The translations under genes were made by a program, and so were the position numbers. Positions 55,602-63,634 of a stretch of 64,000 bases of DNA are shown piece after piece. Every line of letters begins with the position of its first letter. Within the stretch, counting starts at the first letter, position 1. The DNA is from Saccharothrix australiensis (lineage in GTDB: Bacteria > Actinomycetota > Actinomycetes > Mycobacteriales > Pseudonocardiaceae). The DNA lies in the NCBI RefSeq assembly GCF_003634935.1, contig NZ_RBXO01000001.1, positions 7,589,501 to 7,653,500 of the forward strand, in the 5' to 3' direction. The notes beneath the pieces were generated by a model, which had not been told where the DNA came from, did not search any database, and saw only the letters and a list, made by a program, of their open reading frames with translations.

Positions 55602-56175
55602 GGTTCTCCCCTTCGCGTCGAGGGCCCCAGGACGGGTCGGGCACGCCGGGCGGCGCGGTGCGGCGGCGGCTGGGCGCGGAGGCGCCGTCCTCGCCGGGTT
55701 CGAGGCGTCCCGGCCACGGCCGCACGACGCGGGAGGCCAGGACGAAGTCCTTGCGCAGCGGGTGGCCGGCGAAGGCGTCGGGCAGCAGCAGGCGCGGCGC
55801 GGGCCGGGTGAGGGCGAGGCCGAACATCTCGGCGGCTTCCCGCTCGTGCCACGCCGCGCCCGCCCACACGTCCGCCACGCTGGGCAGCGGCTCGTCGCCG
55901 ACCTCCGTGCGCAGCAGCAGCCCGAGCCGGGTGCCGGGGTGCACGACGTGCAGGAACACCGCGTGCCGCAGCCCGGACGCGCCGGGTCGGCCGGCGTCCT
56001 CCGCGCCCAGCCAGTCGAACGCGGCGCAGCCGAGCACGTCGCGGGCGTGCCGGGCGGCGGTGGACCAGTGCGCGAGCGGCACGTGCGCGGTGGTCTGCCC
56101 GAACGCGGTCCGGGCGGCGGCGTCGGGCACCGCGGCGACGAGCGCGGCGGCCAGTTCGGCGGAGGCGGCGGTCAC
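55594..56175 (-). CDS. nuoC: NuoC-like subunit
   Basis: 193-aa complex I 30-kDa-type subunit. The signature WHEREAAEMFGL followed by LLLPDAFAGHPLRKDF is clear. The N-terminal domain is divergent and Ala-rich, and the C-terminal 40 residues are charged and non-conserved. It starts at GTG 56175 in a GTGA overlap with nuoB and is not fused to NuoD. In canonical operons nuoD follows nuoC; here nuoI follows. Confidence 0.85.
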   Translation of the reverse strand: MTAASAELAAALVAAVPDAAARTAFGQTTAHVPLAHWSTAARHARDVLGCAAFDWLGAEDAGRPGASGLRHAVFLHVVHPGTRLGLLLRTEVGDEPLPSVADVWAGAAWHEREAAEMFGLALTRPAPRLLLPDAFAGHPLRKDFVLASRVVRPWPGRLEPGEDGASAPSRRRTAPPGVPDPSWGPRREGENRA

Positions 56176-56591
56176 GACACGAGCCGGTGCAGCGCGGCGA
56201 GGCCCTCCAGCAGCGCCTCGGGGCGCGGCGGGCAGCCGGGTACGGCGACGTGGACCGGCAGCGCCTGGTCGATGCCCTTGGTGACGCTGTAGGAGTCCCA
56301 GTACGGGCCGCCGGTGTTGCTGCACGCGCCGACGGACAGCACGTAACGGGGTTCCGGCATGTCCTGGTACGTGGCGATCACCGCGGGCAACATGGCGTCG
56401 GTGACCGTGCCGGAGACGATCAGCACGTGGGCCTCCCCCGCCGCGTGCGCCACGTCGACCCCCAGTGCGGCCAGGTCGTGCGGCCGGTCGCCCTCGAGCG
56501 CCGCCATGACCTCGACGCCGCAGCAGGCGAGCCCGAGGTCGAGCACGGTGACCCGGTACGTCGTGCCCCAGTCCAAGGTGGAAACCGTCAC
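56172..56591 (-). CDS. nuoB: NuoB-like subunit (N2 cluster)
   Basis: 139-aa subunit, shorter than typical NuoB (about 180). All four N2 cluster cysteines are present: the adjacent pair in GLACCGVEV, one in SVGACSNTGGPY and one in PGCPPRPEALLEGL. The GTG at 56591 has no Shine-Dalgarno; a TAACCT box on the minus strand lies 8 nt before it, so it may be leaderless. First gene of the nuoB-nuoC-nuoI-htpX run. A hairpin at 56612-56645 lies just upstream. Confidence 0.87.
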   Translation of the reverse strand: MTVSTLDWGTTYRVTVLDLGLACCGVEVMAALEGDRPHDLAALGVDVAHAAGEAHVLIVSGTVTDAMLPAVIATYQDMPEPRYVLSVGACSNTGGPYWDSYSVTKGIDQALPVHVAVPGCPPRPEALLEGLAALHRLVS

Positions 56592-56611
56592 ATCGGGTCA
56601 GGTTAATACGT

Positions 56612-56645
56612 GGGGGCCCGCCCGGCTGCCGCCCGGCGGGCCCCC
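56612..56645. repeat. Inverted repeat upstream of nuoB
   Basis: An 11-bp perfect inverted repeat GGGGGCCCGCC/GGCGGGCCCCC with a 12-nt loop lies just upstream of the nuoB promoter, between divergent genes. It may be an operator or a stable hairpin that limits transcription between them. Confidence 0.6.
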
Positions 56646-56739
56646 AACCCCCCAAAACTCCCCCCGATTGCCCCCAGGCGAACACCCACCTGGTTGCGGG
56701 AGAAGTCTCTTACGGATCGCGTATACCTGTCCAGCGAAA

Positions 56740-56786
56740 GCGGTCAAGTTCTTCGGATAATTTCACCACAAACTGCGGTCAAGTTC
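56740..56786. promoter_or_regulatory. Two 12-bp direct repeats upstream of the LysR gene
   Basis: GCGGTCAAGTTC occurs exactly at 56740-56751 and again at 56775-56786, 35 bp apart, in an unusually AT-rich stretch 50-96 nt before the LysR start. They are likely binding sites or part of the promoter. Confidence 0.6.
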
Positions 56787-56835
56787 AGTACAACTAATCG
56801 GTAGAACACTGTCGTCCCCGACCCGAGAGGCCCTG

Positions 56836-57873
56836 ATGTCCACCTCGGCCCGGCTGCTGCTCCCCGCGGGGAACCAGCTCAGCAGGCTCCTCCAGACCTC
56901 GCCACTGCTGCTGGACACCACGTTGGACCAGCTCAGGACCTTGATCACGGTCCACGAGACCCGGTCGGCGCTGCGGGCGGCGCGCGCCCTGGGCCGCGAG
57001 CAGTCCAGCGTCCAGAAGCAGCTGGACACGCTCAACCGCAACTTCAAGTCGCTGTGCGGCGAGCCGCTGGTCGTCAAGCAGGGCCGGGGAAAAGACGTGC
57101 TGATCACACCGACCGGCGAGGCGTTGGTGGAATTGGCGAAGGAGACCCTGGGCGACTGGCTCGACGCCATTCACGAGTGCCGCCGCAAGCTCGGCACCAC
57201 GCTCACCGTGGGCACCACGCGGTTCATGCTCGACTCGTTGGCGAAGGCGTGGCACCACGTGGCGGACGACTTCCGGCGGCGGGACGTGGAGCTGAAGGTC
57301 GTGCACATCCGGACGAAGGACATCTGGCGCAAGCTGGAGAGCAAGGAGGTCGACATCGTCTGCGGCAGCGTCGTGACGCCGGCGGGCGGCGGGTCGGACT
57401 TCGCGGACTTCGACGTGATCGAGTGGCGGCGCGGCGGGCTGGCGCTGCTGACGAACCTGCCCGCCCACCGGCTGGGTGACCGCGTCGGCACCGGGGAGCT
57501 GCCGAAACTGCCGCTGGTCGTGCCGGGGGACGGGTTGATCGCGGAGTTCCTGCGCGGGTGGTTCGGGCCGGACTACCGGAACGAGCTGGACATCGCGGCG
57601 GAGATCGACGAGATCCAGTACGGCATGTCGCTCCTGCGCTCGGGGCTCGTCGAGGGGTGCATGATCGTCACGTCCGGGCTGGGCGTGGTGGCGGCGAACA
57701 ACGAGCTGCGCGAGGGGTCCGGCCTGCGGGTGGTGGAGCTGCGGAACGACCGGAAGCCGGAGCTGGAGCGCCTGGTCGGGGTCTTCGCCCGCAAGGAGGA
57801 GCGGGCGAAGTTCCCGTCCGACCACCCGCTGAACCTGCTGTGGGCGGCGTTCCAGCGCGAGGTGGCCGACTGA
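56836..57873 (+). CDS. LysR-family-like transcriptional regulator
   Basis: 345-aa regulator. The N-terminal helix-turn-helix lies at about residues 33-95 (LDQLRTLITVHETRSALRAA, then EQSSVQKQLDTLNR and LITPTGEALVELA) after a non-conserved 30-residue start. The C-terminal periplasmic-binding-like effector domain begins at LTVGTTRFML and includes DIVCGSVVTP and GLGVVAANNELREG. The ATG at 56836 is the first in frame after the AT-rich promoter region. It is divergent from nuoBCI-htpX, which could be its target. Confidence 0.8.
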   Translation: MSTSARLLLPAGNQLSRLLQTSPLLLDTTLDQLRTLITVHETRSALRAARALGREQSSVQKQLDTLNRNFKSLCGEPLVVKQGRGKDVLITPTGEALVELAKETLGDWLDAIHECRRKLGTTLTVGTTRFMLDSLAKAWHHVADDFRRRDVELKVVHIRTKDIWRKLESKEVDIVCGSVVTPAGGGSDFADFDVIEWRRGGLALLTNLPAHRLGDRVGTGELPKLPLVVPGDGLIAEFLRGWFGPDYRNELDIAAEIDEIQYGMSLLRSGLVEGCMIVTSGLGVVAANNELREGSGLRVVELRNDRKPELERLVGVFARKEERAKFPSDHPLNLLWAAFQREVAD

Positions 57874-57878
57874 GCCGG

Positions 57879-57904
57879 CCGCGCGGTGGGTCCCCACCGC
57901 GCGG
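57879..57904 (+). terminator. Terminator of the LysR gene
   Basis: An 11-bp stem CCGCGCGGTGG/CCACCGCGCGG with a 4-nt loop, 6 nt past the stop. It is followed by GGCGGTCTGGCC-type tandem repeats to about 57960. Confidence 0.75.
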
Positions 57905-58035
57905 TGGCGGTCTGGCCGTGCGGTGGCGGTCTGGCCGCGCGGGAGGGGCGGCCCGGCCGTGCGGTGCCGGTGCCCGGCCGCCGCACGGCCGCGCCGCCCG
58001 ACCGGGACCGCCCCGAGCGAGGCGCAGCCGGCCGC

Positions 58036-58188
58036 CTAGTGCTGCCGTTGTCGCTGCCGGTGCACCTGCCGGACCAGCCACTCCAGGCCGCTGAGCGGTG
58101 CGGGGACCTCCGTCTTCTCCCGTTCCACCCGTTCCTCCTCCTGCTGCTGGGGCTGAGGTGGCGGCCGGCGGTCGTCGAGGTCGTTCAT
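58036..58188 (-). CDS. 50-aa Gln/Glu-rich small protein
   Basis: Short charged protein starting MNDLDDRRPPPQPQQQEEER and ending in GLEWLVRQVHRQRQRQH. ATG at 58188 has GGGAG 9 nt upstream. The frame could start earlier, but composition and the ribosome site support this start. It follows the 467-aa gene at 58303-59706 by 114 nt on the same strand and is probably cotranscribed. Function unknown; it may be a partner or immunity-type peptide. Confidence 0.55.
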   Translation of the reverse strand: MNDLDDRRPPPQPQQQEEERVEREKTEVPAPLSGLEWLVRQVHRQRQRQH

Positions 58189-58302
58189 GGCGCGCTCCCT
58201 ACCTTGGTCGACAGCGAGTGCCGTCGATCGGAGCACTGACCGCACCCGCCCCGCTAGCCCGGTCAGCCCTACGGGTGACAAGGTCGTGGGCCCGCGCGCC
58301 CG

Positions 58303-59706
58303 CTACCCGAGCGCTTGGCGGATGGCCTCGGCGGTCTGGATCGCGGGCGCGGCGGCCTCGCCCGCTTCGCGCACGGCGCTGAGGACGCCCGACACGAGCG
58401 CCCGGATCCGGGACCGCGACGGCTCGGCGGCGGCCGCCTCGACCTCGGCCATCCGGGCCAGCTCGACCTGCTCGTCCGCCGTCGGGCCGAGCTGCTCCAA
58501 CTGCGTGACGAGCTGCCGGAGCAGCGCGGGCAGGTCGACGCCGGACCGGGCGCCGTCGCCGAACGCGGAGTTGCCGATCCCGATGTCGCTGCCCACCGCC
58601 CCCTGCACCCTCGCGCCGTCCCCGATGTGGATGTCGGTCGTCTTCTCGACGTTGTTGTCGCCCACGATTACCTTCCCTCCATCGGTGTTCTTGATGTTGA
58701 CGAACAGGACCGCCGGCCGGTCGGGCGCGGTGGCGCGGCCCAGTTCGGCCGCCTCCGCCACGAGCCTGGTGAGGCTCGGGCTGACGTTGCGGAACGCCGC
58801 CTCGACGGACGCCGTCACGGAGGGGGTCAGGTCGGCGTACGCCTTCGCCAGGCCGGCGAGCAGGCCGCGCTGGGGCAGGCTCTCGTAGCGCGGGCGGAGG
58901 ATGCGCTTGGCGCTGCCGTGCAGGTAGTCCCTCAGCGGCTCGGAGGTCGCGGGCGACAGGCGGCCGGTCAGGCACGCGCGCAGCACCGAGGTGAACGCCT
59001 GCGACTCGCAGTGCAGTCGCATCGCGTGGACCCGCACCTGGCGGACGACCGCGGCGGCGGTCGCCGACCCGTGGGAGACCGCCCACAGCGCGGCGGTGCC
59101 GGCCACCGACGTCTCCCACAGGTGTTCCAGGAGCACGCCGGTCTCCGGGTCCTCCATCACGGTGGCCACGCCGTCGCCCCGCAGCCCGCGCCGCTCCACG
59201 AGGATCAGGGGCTGGCCGGGCACCACGAGGGCCGGCGCGCGGTCGCGGCAGGACACCGGGGTGGTGGCCTTCGAGTAGAGCTTCGCCAGCGCCAGGCCGG
59301 CGGCGGCCAGGCGCCCCGGAGCCGCGCCGCGCACCCGGACCGGCAGGTCCGCGACCGACCGGGCGACGTCGTCGAGGTCGAACCGGTTCGAGACCTGGAA
59401 GGCCACCTCGACGCGCCCGACGACCCCGTTGGTGAGCATCCGCCGGTACCGGGGCACCAGCCGCACCCGCGGGTTCTTGGTCGGTGAGCCGCGGAAGGTC
59501 AGCGCCGAGGAGGCGGCGCAGAAGTACTCCTCGCCGGACCAGGGGTGCAGGCCACCGTCCGGCGTGGCGCGCACCACCCCGAAGTCGCGCACGAACTCGT
59601 GGCCGACCAGGGGCAGCGGCCAGGCCGGGCGGGCCAGTCGGGCCACCCGGTCGCCCGCCAGGAAGGGGCGCAGGTCGACGAACGGCAGTTCGGTGATCAC
59701 CAGCAC
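58303..59706 (-). CDS. Unrecognised two-part protein with Gly/Asp/Asn-rich repeat region
   Basis: A 467-aa protein not assigned to a family. Residues 1-320 form a globular, mainly alpha/beta domain (e.g. VGHEFVRDFGVVRATPDGG, SRFRGSPTK-like SALTFRGSPTKNPR, ALVVPGQPLILVE). Residues 330-380 form a Gly-rich stretch (VIVGDNNVEKT, IHIGDGARVQG, GIGNSAFGDGA) suggestive of a short beta-solenoid or linker like those in bacterial conflict proteins. The last 80 residues are helical. GTG at 59706 is the first start of the frame. A 50-aa gene follows. Defence or signalling is a guess. Confidence 0.6.
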   Translation of the reverse strand: MLVITELPFVDLRPFLAGDRVARLARPAWPLPLVGHEFVRDFGVVRATPDGGLHPWSGEEYFCAASSALTFRGSPTKNPRVRLVPRYRRMLTNGVVGRVEVAFQVSNRFDLDDVARSVADLPVRVRGAAPGRLAAAGLALAKLYSKATTPVSCRDRAPALVVPGQPLILVERRGLRGDGVATVMEDPETGVLLEHLWETSVAGTAALWAVSHGSATAAAVVRQVRVHAMRLHCESQAFTSVLRACLTGRLSPATSEPLRDYLHGSAKRILRPRYESLPQRGLLAGLAKAYADLTPSVTASVEAAFRNVSPSLTRLVAEAAELGRATAPDRPAVLFVNIKNTDGGKVIVGDNNVEKTTDIHIGDGARVQGAVGSDIGIGNSAFGDGARSGVDLPALLRQLVTQLEQLGPTADEQVELARMAEVEAAAAEPSRSRIRALVSGVLSAVREAGEAAAPAIQTAEAIRQALG

Positions 59707-60489
59707 GCAGCATCACCGTGAGTGTGGAATTGTCCCCCACTCGCGAGTCAGTGAGGGACGAGGCCGCATGTGAAAGTTGGTTGGGTTACTCCGCGCGGAA
59801 AAGTCCCGTGTTGAGCGAGACCCCTTCCGCCGCGGGCAGCCCGTTGGTGCTACGGGCTGCGGGTTTCCGGGTTGCTGGTGTTACGGGGATCGACCATGTC
59901 GACACATCGGCTCTCCTCCCTTCCCACCGCCGCGGCCGTCGGGTGACGGCTTCGGATACGACGATGCGCGACGCGTGCGTTGCCTGCGGCCAAGCAGGAA
60001 TTCCACCGCACAACGACTGGGCCCGCTGCCCGAGCCGCCGTGTCGGCGATTACACTCTGCCACGACCCGTTAGTCCTGACAATGATCCCCAGCCCACTGA
60101 TCGAGTGAAACTCGGGCTCCCAACGCGACAGCGCGGAACTGATCATCCGACTCGCGAGTTTCCCGACTGCGGGCGTTGTACGCGGTGCCGACCGGGGGTC
60201 TTCACCGAGGAGATTTCGGTGAAACGACCATTCCGACAACCGCTCCAAACCAGAGATTTCGACCATACGCGGTTCTGCGCTTCCAACAACCGCAATAGGG
60301 CACAGGAGCCGCACGTTTCGGTCGTGTCGCCAAGGCCATCTCCCGTCGGTTCACCGTACGAGCCACTTCCAGAGCTGGACGAGGTCGAAGCGGCGACTCT
60401 GCCGCGGGCCTTGGGGCGCAAACTCGCGACACCCCCGCCGGCTCGCGCCGGGGACGTGCGGACCGTGCAGTACGAGTGTCAGCGGCTTG
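59707..60489. other. Intergenic region with lower GC
   Basis: About 780 bases separate the unrecognised gene from tetR. The composition is less GC-rich than the surroundings, and frames lack ribosome sites and codon bias. Only a small 8-bp inverted repeat (TTCACCGA, 60201-60208 with 60216-60223) was noted. It may be residue of an acquired segment. Confidence 0.5.
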
Positions 60490-61041
60490 TCATTCGCGGG
60501 AGCGCAGGCCGTCGAGGACGACGTGCAGCAGGTGTCGGGCGCGGGTGTCCCATTCCTCCTCGTCGAGCCGGGTCAGGTAGCCGATGAGCAGGATGACGTC
60601 GCGGGCGTCGATGTCGGGCCGGATGGCCCCGGCGGCCTTGCCGGCGTCCAGCAGCGCGGTCATCGCGTCGCCGATCGGGCCAAGGCTGCGCGCGGAGAGG
60701 TCCTGCCACACCCCCACCTCGACAGCGGCGAACACCCCGCGCTTGACCCGTGCGTAGTCGGCCACGCGATCGAACCAGTGGGCCAGTGCGGTTACCGGGT
60801 CGTGCTCGACGAGCAGGGCCGGCGCGGCCGCGACGAGTTCCTCGACGTCGTGGCGGTAGACCTCGGCGAGCAGGTCTTCCCGCGTCGGGAAGTGGCGGTA
60901 GAGGGTGCCCTGGCCGACCCCGGCCTGCTTGGCGATCGCGTTGAGTTTCAGCTCGTCCGAACTCGCGACGGCAGCCCGCGCGACCTCGACGATCCGGGCG
61001 CGGTTCTCGGCGGCGTCGGCACGCAACCGGGGTGTGTTCAT
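60490..61041 (-). CDS. TetR-family transcriptional repressor
   Basis: 183-aa regulator. The N-terminal HTH is clear (ENRARIVEVARAAVASSDEL, then IAKQAGVGQGTLYRHFPTRE), and the C-terminal ligand domain is helical. ATG at 61041 follows GGAGG, nine codons inside the longest frame. It is divergent from the SDR gene, and the gap contains two identical palindromes suited to TetR dimers, so it probably represses both itself and the SDR gene until an effector binds. Confidence 0.92.
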   Translation of the reverse strand: MNTPRLRADAAENRARIVEVARAAVASSDELKLNAIAKQAGVGQGTLYRHFPTREDLLAEVYRHDVEELVAAAPALLVEHDPVTALAHWFDRVADYARVKRGVFAAVEVGVWQDLSARSLGPIGDAMTALLDAGKAAGAIRPDIDARDVILLIGYLTRLDEEEWDTRARHLLHVVLDGLRSRE

Positions 61042-61069
61042 CCGCCCTCCGCAGTTCGACGCCGACAAT

Positions 61070-61110
61070 CGGACACGTGTCCGCTACGGTGAACAACCGG
61101 ACACGTGTCC
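61070..61110. promoter_or_regulatory. Twin TetR operators GGACACGTGTCC
   Basis: Two perfect 12-bp palindromes GGACACGTGTCC occur at 61071-61082 and 61099-61110, 28 bp centre to centre, between the divergent tetR and SDR genes. The first extends to 14 bp (CGGACACGTGTCCG). Confidence 0.8.
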
Positions 61111-61134
61111 ACTCTAGTCGGGAAAGGGGCACGG

Positions 61135-61875
61135 ATGTCAGCCATCACCGGCAAGGTCGTCGCCGTCACGGGGGCCAGCAGCGGTATCGGGGAGGCGACC
61201 GCGCGACTCATGGCCGAACGCGGTGCCGCCGTCGTCCTCGGTGCGCGCCGGAAGGACCGTCTCGACGAACTCGCGCAGGACATCCGCGACCGAGGAGGCC
61301 GAGCCGTCGCGTGCGCCATCGACGTCACCCGCCGCGAGGATTTGGAGCGGCTCGTCGACCGGGCCGTGACCGGGTTCGGCCGGCTCGACGTGCTGGTGGG
61401 CAACGCCGGCATCAGCAAGATCGGGCCCGTGGCGGACCTGGACGTCGACGGCTGGTCGGCGATGATCGACGTCAACGTCCGCGGCGTGCTCCACGGCATC
61501 GCGGCGGCGCTGCCGGTGTTCCGCCGCCAGGGGCGCGGCCACCTCGTGACGACGGTGTCGACGGCCGGCCTGAAGATCACTCCCATCATGGCGGTCTACG
61601 CCGGGACCAAGAACGCAGTGCGCACCATCCTGGAAGGGCTGCGGCAGGAGTCGACCGATGGCATGCTGCGCACGACCTCGATCTCGCCTGGCTACGTCAG
61701 CACCGAACTCGCCGACTCCATCGACGACCCCGCGGTGCGCCAGGTCATCCGCGAGAACATGGCGGAGTTCGCCATCCCGCCGGAAGCCGTCGCACGGGCC
61801 ATCGCCTTCGCCGTGGAACAGCCCGACGACGTCGAGATCGGCGACATCACCATCCGCCCGACCGTCCAGGACTGA
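61135..61875 (+). CDS. Short-chain dehydrogenase/reductase
   Basis: 246-aa NAD(P)-dependent oxidoreductase, classical SDR. Cofactor motif TGASSGIGEA, NAGIS loop, catalytic Ser in TVSTAGLK and YxxxK as YAGTK are visible, and ISPGYVSTEL follows. Basic residues after the second strand (GARRKDRLDE) suggest NADPH. ATG at 61135 follows GGAAAGGGGC. The substrate is unknown; TetR-controlled SDRs often detoxify or modify small molecules. Confidence 0.9.
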   Translation: MSAITGKVVAVTGASSGIGEATARLMAERGAAVVLGARRKDRLDELAQDIRDRGGRAVACAIDVTRREDLERLVDRAVTGFGRLDVLVGNAGISKIGPVADLDVDGWSAMIDVNVRGVLHGIAAALPVFRRQGRGHLVTTVSTAGLKITPIMAVYAGTKNAVRTILEGLRQESTDGMLRTTSISPGYVSTELADSIDDPAVRQVIRENMAEFAIPPEAVARAIAFAVEQPDDVEIGDITIRPTVQD

Positions 61876-62336
61876 GGACCGCTGACCCCTCCCGGTATCG
61901 GCCGGGGTCGGAGCGCCTCTTCCGCTGTCCGCCATGCAGGTCCGAAGAAGGCCACCATCACCGCCAACCAACCCCGAACACCGCCATATAGCTCCGAACA
62001 GGACAGTCGTTCCGTGCATGTTCCGTGAGCGGTGGCAGAGGGCCGCAGCAAGTGACAGTCACTCACCTACAGCACTCACGCTCGTCTGGAGCGTTTGCGT
62101 TGGTCAGCATGCCTATTGCACGCCAGACCGGCGGAGACCTCGGGATCTCGGAACAGGCCGTTTCAGTCCCGCAGTTCCATCGTGCGGAGCTTGATCCCTA
62201 CTGTTGTCAGGCGATCTGCCAGCGTGGAAGCGAGTCATTCGCGCTGTATCTCCCTTGGTGTTCCACGTCTGTTCCACAAGCCGTGAACCACTAGGCACTG
62301 GTGCCGCGTTGTGCTTCCGCGTCGACGGCGGAGCGG
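61876..62336. other. Intergenic region between SDR gene and remnant genes
   Basis: About 460 bases with no gene found. A weak hairpin after the SDR stop (GACCCC...GGGGTC near 61885-61911) may terminate its transcript. The rest is of lower GC than the flanks and shows no repeats. Confidence 0.5.
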
Positions 62337-62548
62337 TCAGCCGGCGATGGGGAGGTTGCGTGCGGCGGCCTTGTGCTGCGCGCGCAGCGCCTTGAGCGTG
62401 GCGTGATAGGGGTTGTGGGCGTTGTGCTCCAGGTTGAGCGGGAGCACTTCGCCGGTGATGAGGGCGTGCTCCAGCTTCCAGGGCTCGTCCTCGGCGAGGA
62501 AGGCCACGCGGGCGTGGGCGCCCATCCAGTCGCTGAGCTTCGCCTCCC
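62337..62548 (-). pseudogene. C-terminal remnant of a GIY-YIG-type nuclease-like protein
   Basis: About 70 residues are readable on the minus strand (KLSDWMGAHARVAFLAEDEP, ITGEVLPLNLEHNAHNPYH, ALRAQHKAAARNLPIAG, stop at 62337). This resembles the C-terminal half of actinobacterial GIY-YIG family proteins. The N-terminal half with the GIY and YIG motifs is missing: sequence similarity ends at about 62548, where an unrelated plus-strand fragment begins. The family assignment is from memory of the motif and needs a search. Confidence 0.5.
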
Positions 62549-62710
62549 CGGCCGGAGGGTGCCCACACCCTCCACACCGACAAGCCGCACAGCGCCCGAC
62601 GCCACTTCCACGAAGACGGCGCCGACGTCCGCATCCTCTGGCTCTCCGAACCGCCATCCGACCCCACCACCAGCGCATCCCAGGCAGACGGCGGAGCGCA
62701 CGTGCGATGA
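62537..62710 (+). pseudogene. 3' end of a truncated gene, coupled to the downstream kinase
   Basis: An open frame begins after a stop at 62534 with no start codon. It reads AHTLHTDKPHSARRHFHEDG, ADVRILWLSEPPSDPTTSAS and ends at TGA 62708-62710. That stop overlaps the ATG of the next gene by ATGA, the hallmark of a real upstream operon partner whose 5' part has been lost. The family is not recognised. Confidence 0.5.
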
Positions 62711-63633
62711 TCGGCCGCAATGACGCGAACGAGAGGGCCAACGACTTGACCTCCCGGTTCGATGAGCAGACGGCTCGGGACGCACTTGGCCAAGCCTGTA
62801 CGGCTGCGGACGTGGAGTGCGTCAACCCGCGACTCCTCCGCCTAGGCGAGAACGCCATCTTCCGGCTCAACGGCCTGGTGGTCCGCGTAGCGCGCGGCCC
62901 GGCGCACTGGGACGACGCGGTCAAGGAGGTCAACGTGGCCCGCTGGCTCAGCCAGGCGGACTTTCCCGGCGCCCGTCTCGCCGACCTGCCGCAACCTCTC
63001 CTGATCCGGGATACGTACCCGGTGACGTTCTGGAACTTCATCGACGGACCCAACGGCGGTCCAAGCGACATCGACACCTTGGCGGCGCTGCTCAACCGCT
63101 TGCACAAGCTTCCCCGCCCCAAGACGTTCGAGCTGCCCGAACAGGAACTGCTGTCAAAGATCGAACCGCGAATCGACACGGCCCCGATCGAGCCGGACGA
63201 CAAGCGCTTCCTGCTCCAGCTCTGCGACCGGCTGAAGGGCGAGATCGCCGAACTCGACTACGAGTTGCCTGCCGGACCAGTGCACGGGGACGCGCACGTC
63301 CAGAACCTGATGTTCACGGGCCACACCCCAACGATGATCGACTTCGAGGCGGTCTCCTGGGGACAGCCCGAGTGGGACCTGGGCCTCACCGCGACGGAGT
63401 ACGAAACAGCAGGCTGGTGGACCGCCGACCAGTACCAAGAGTTCACCGACTCCTACGGCTACGACGTCACCCAGTGGGACGGCTTCCCCGTGGTGCAGGC
63501 GACCCACGAACTCAAGATGACGACGTGGATCATGCAGAACGTCGAAACCTCCGACCGGATCGCCCAGGAGTACGCGACCCGCATCGCGACGCTTCGACGG
63601 CGGGAGAACATCGGCAGGTGGAGCGCCTTCTAG
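62707..63633 (+). CDS. APH-family phosphotransferase
   Basis: 308-aa protein kinase-like-fold phosphotransferase. The catalytic loop is PAGPVHGDAHVQNLMF and the metal motif MIDFEAVSWGQPEWDL. The N-terminus (RFDEQTARDALGQACTAADV, LLRLGENAIFRL) is typical of an actinobacterial APH group that often neighbours a NUDIX or TPR/XRE regulator gene. ATG at 62707 lies in an ATGA overlap with the truncated upstream frame and has no independent Shine-Dalgarno, so expression after the truncation is uncertain. The substrate is unknown. Confidence 0.8.
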   Translation: MIGRNDANERANDLTSRFDEQTARDALGQACTAADVECVNPRLLRLGENAIFRLNGLVVRVARGPAHWDDAVKEVNVARWLSQADFPGARLADLPQPLLIRDTYPVTFWNFIDGPNGGPSDIDTLAALLNRLHKLPRPKTFELPEQELLSKIEPRIDTAPIEPDDKRFLLQLCDRLKGEIAELDYELPAGPVHGDAHVQNLMFTGHTPTMIDFEAVSWGQPEWDLGLTATEYETAGWWTADQYQEFTDSYGYDVTQWDGFPVVQATHELKMTTWIMQNVETSDRIAQEYATRIATLRRRENIGRWSAF

Positions 63634-63634
63634 G

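Noticed and set aside
59718..60587. Plus-strand open frame of 289 codons before and through the end of tetR
   Set aside because: No Shine-Dalgarno, no conserved content, and it runs into the tetR coding region in antisense. Base composition by codon position is not gene-like.
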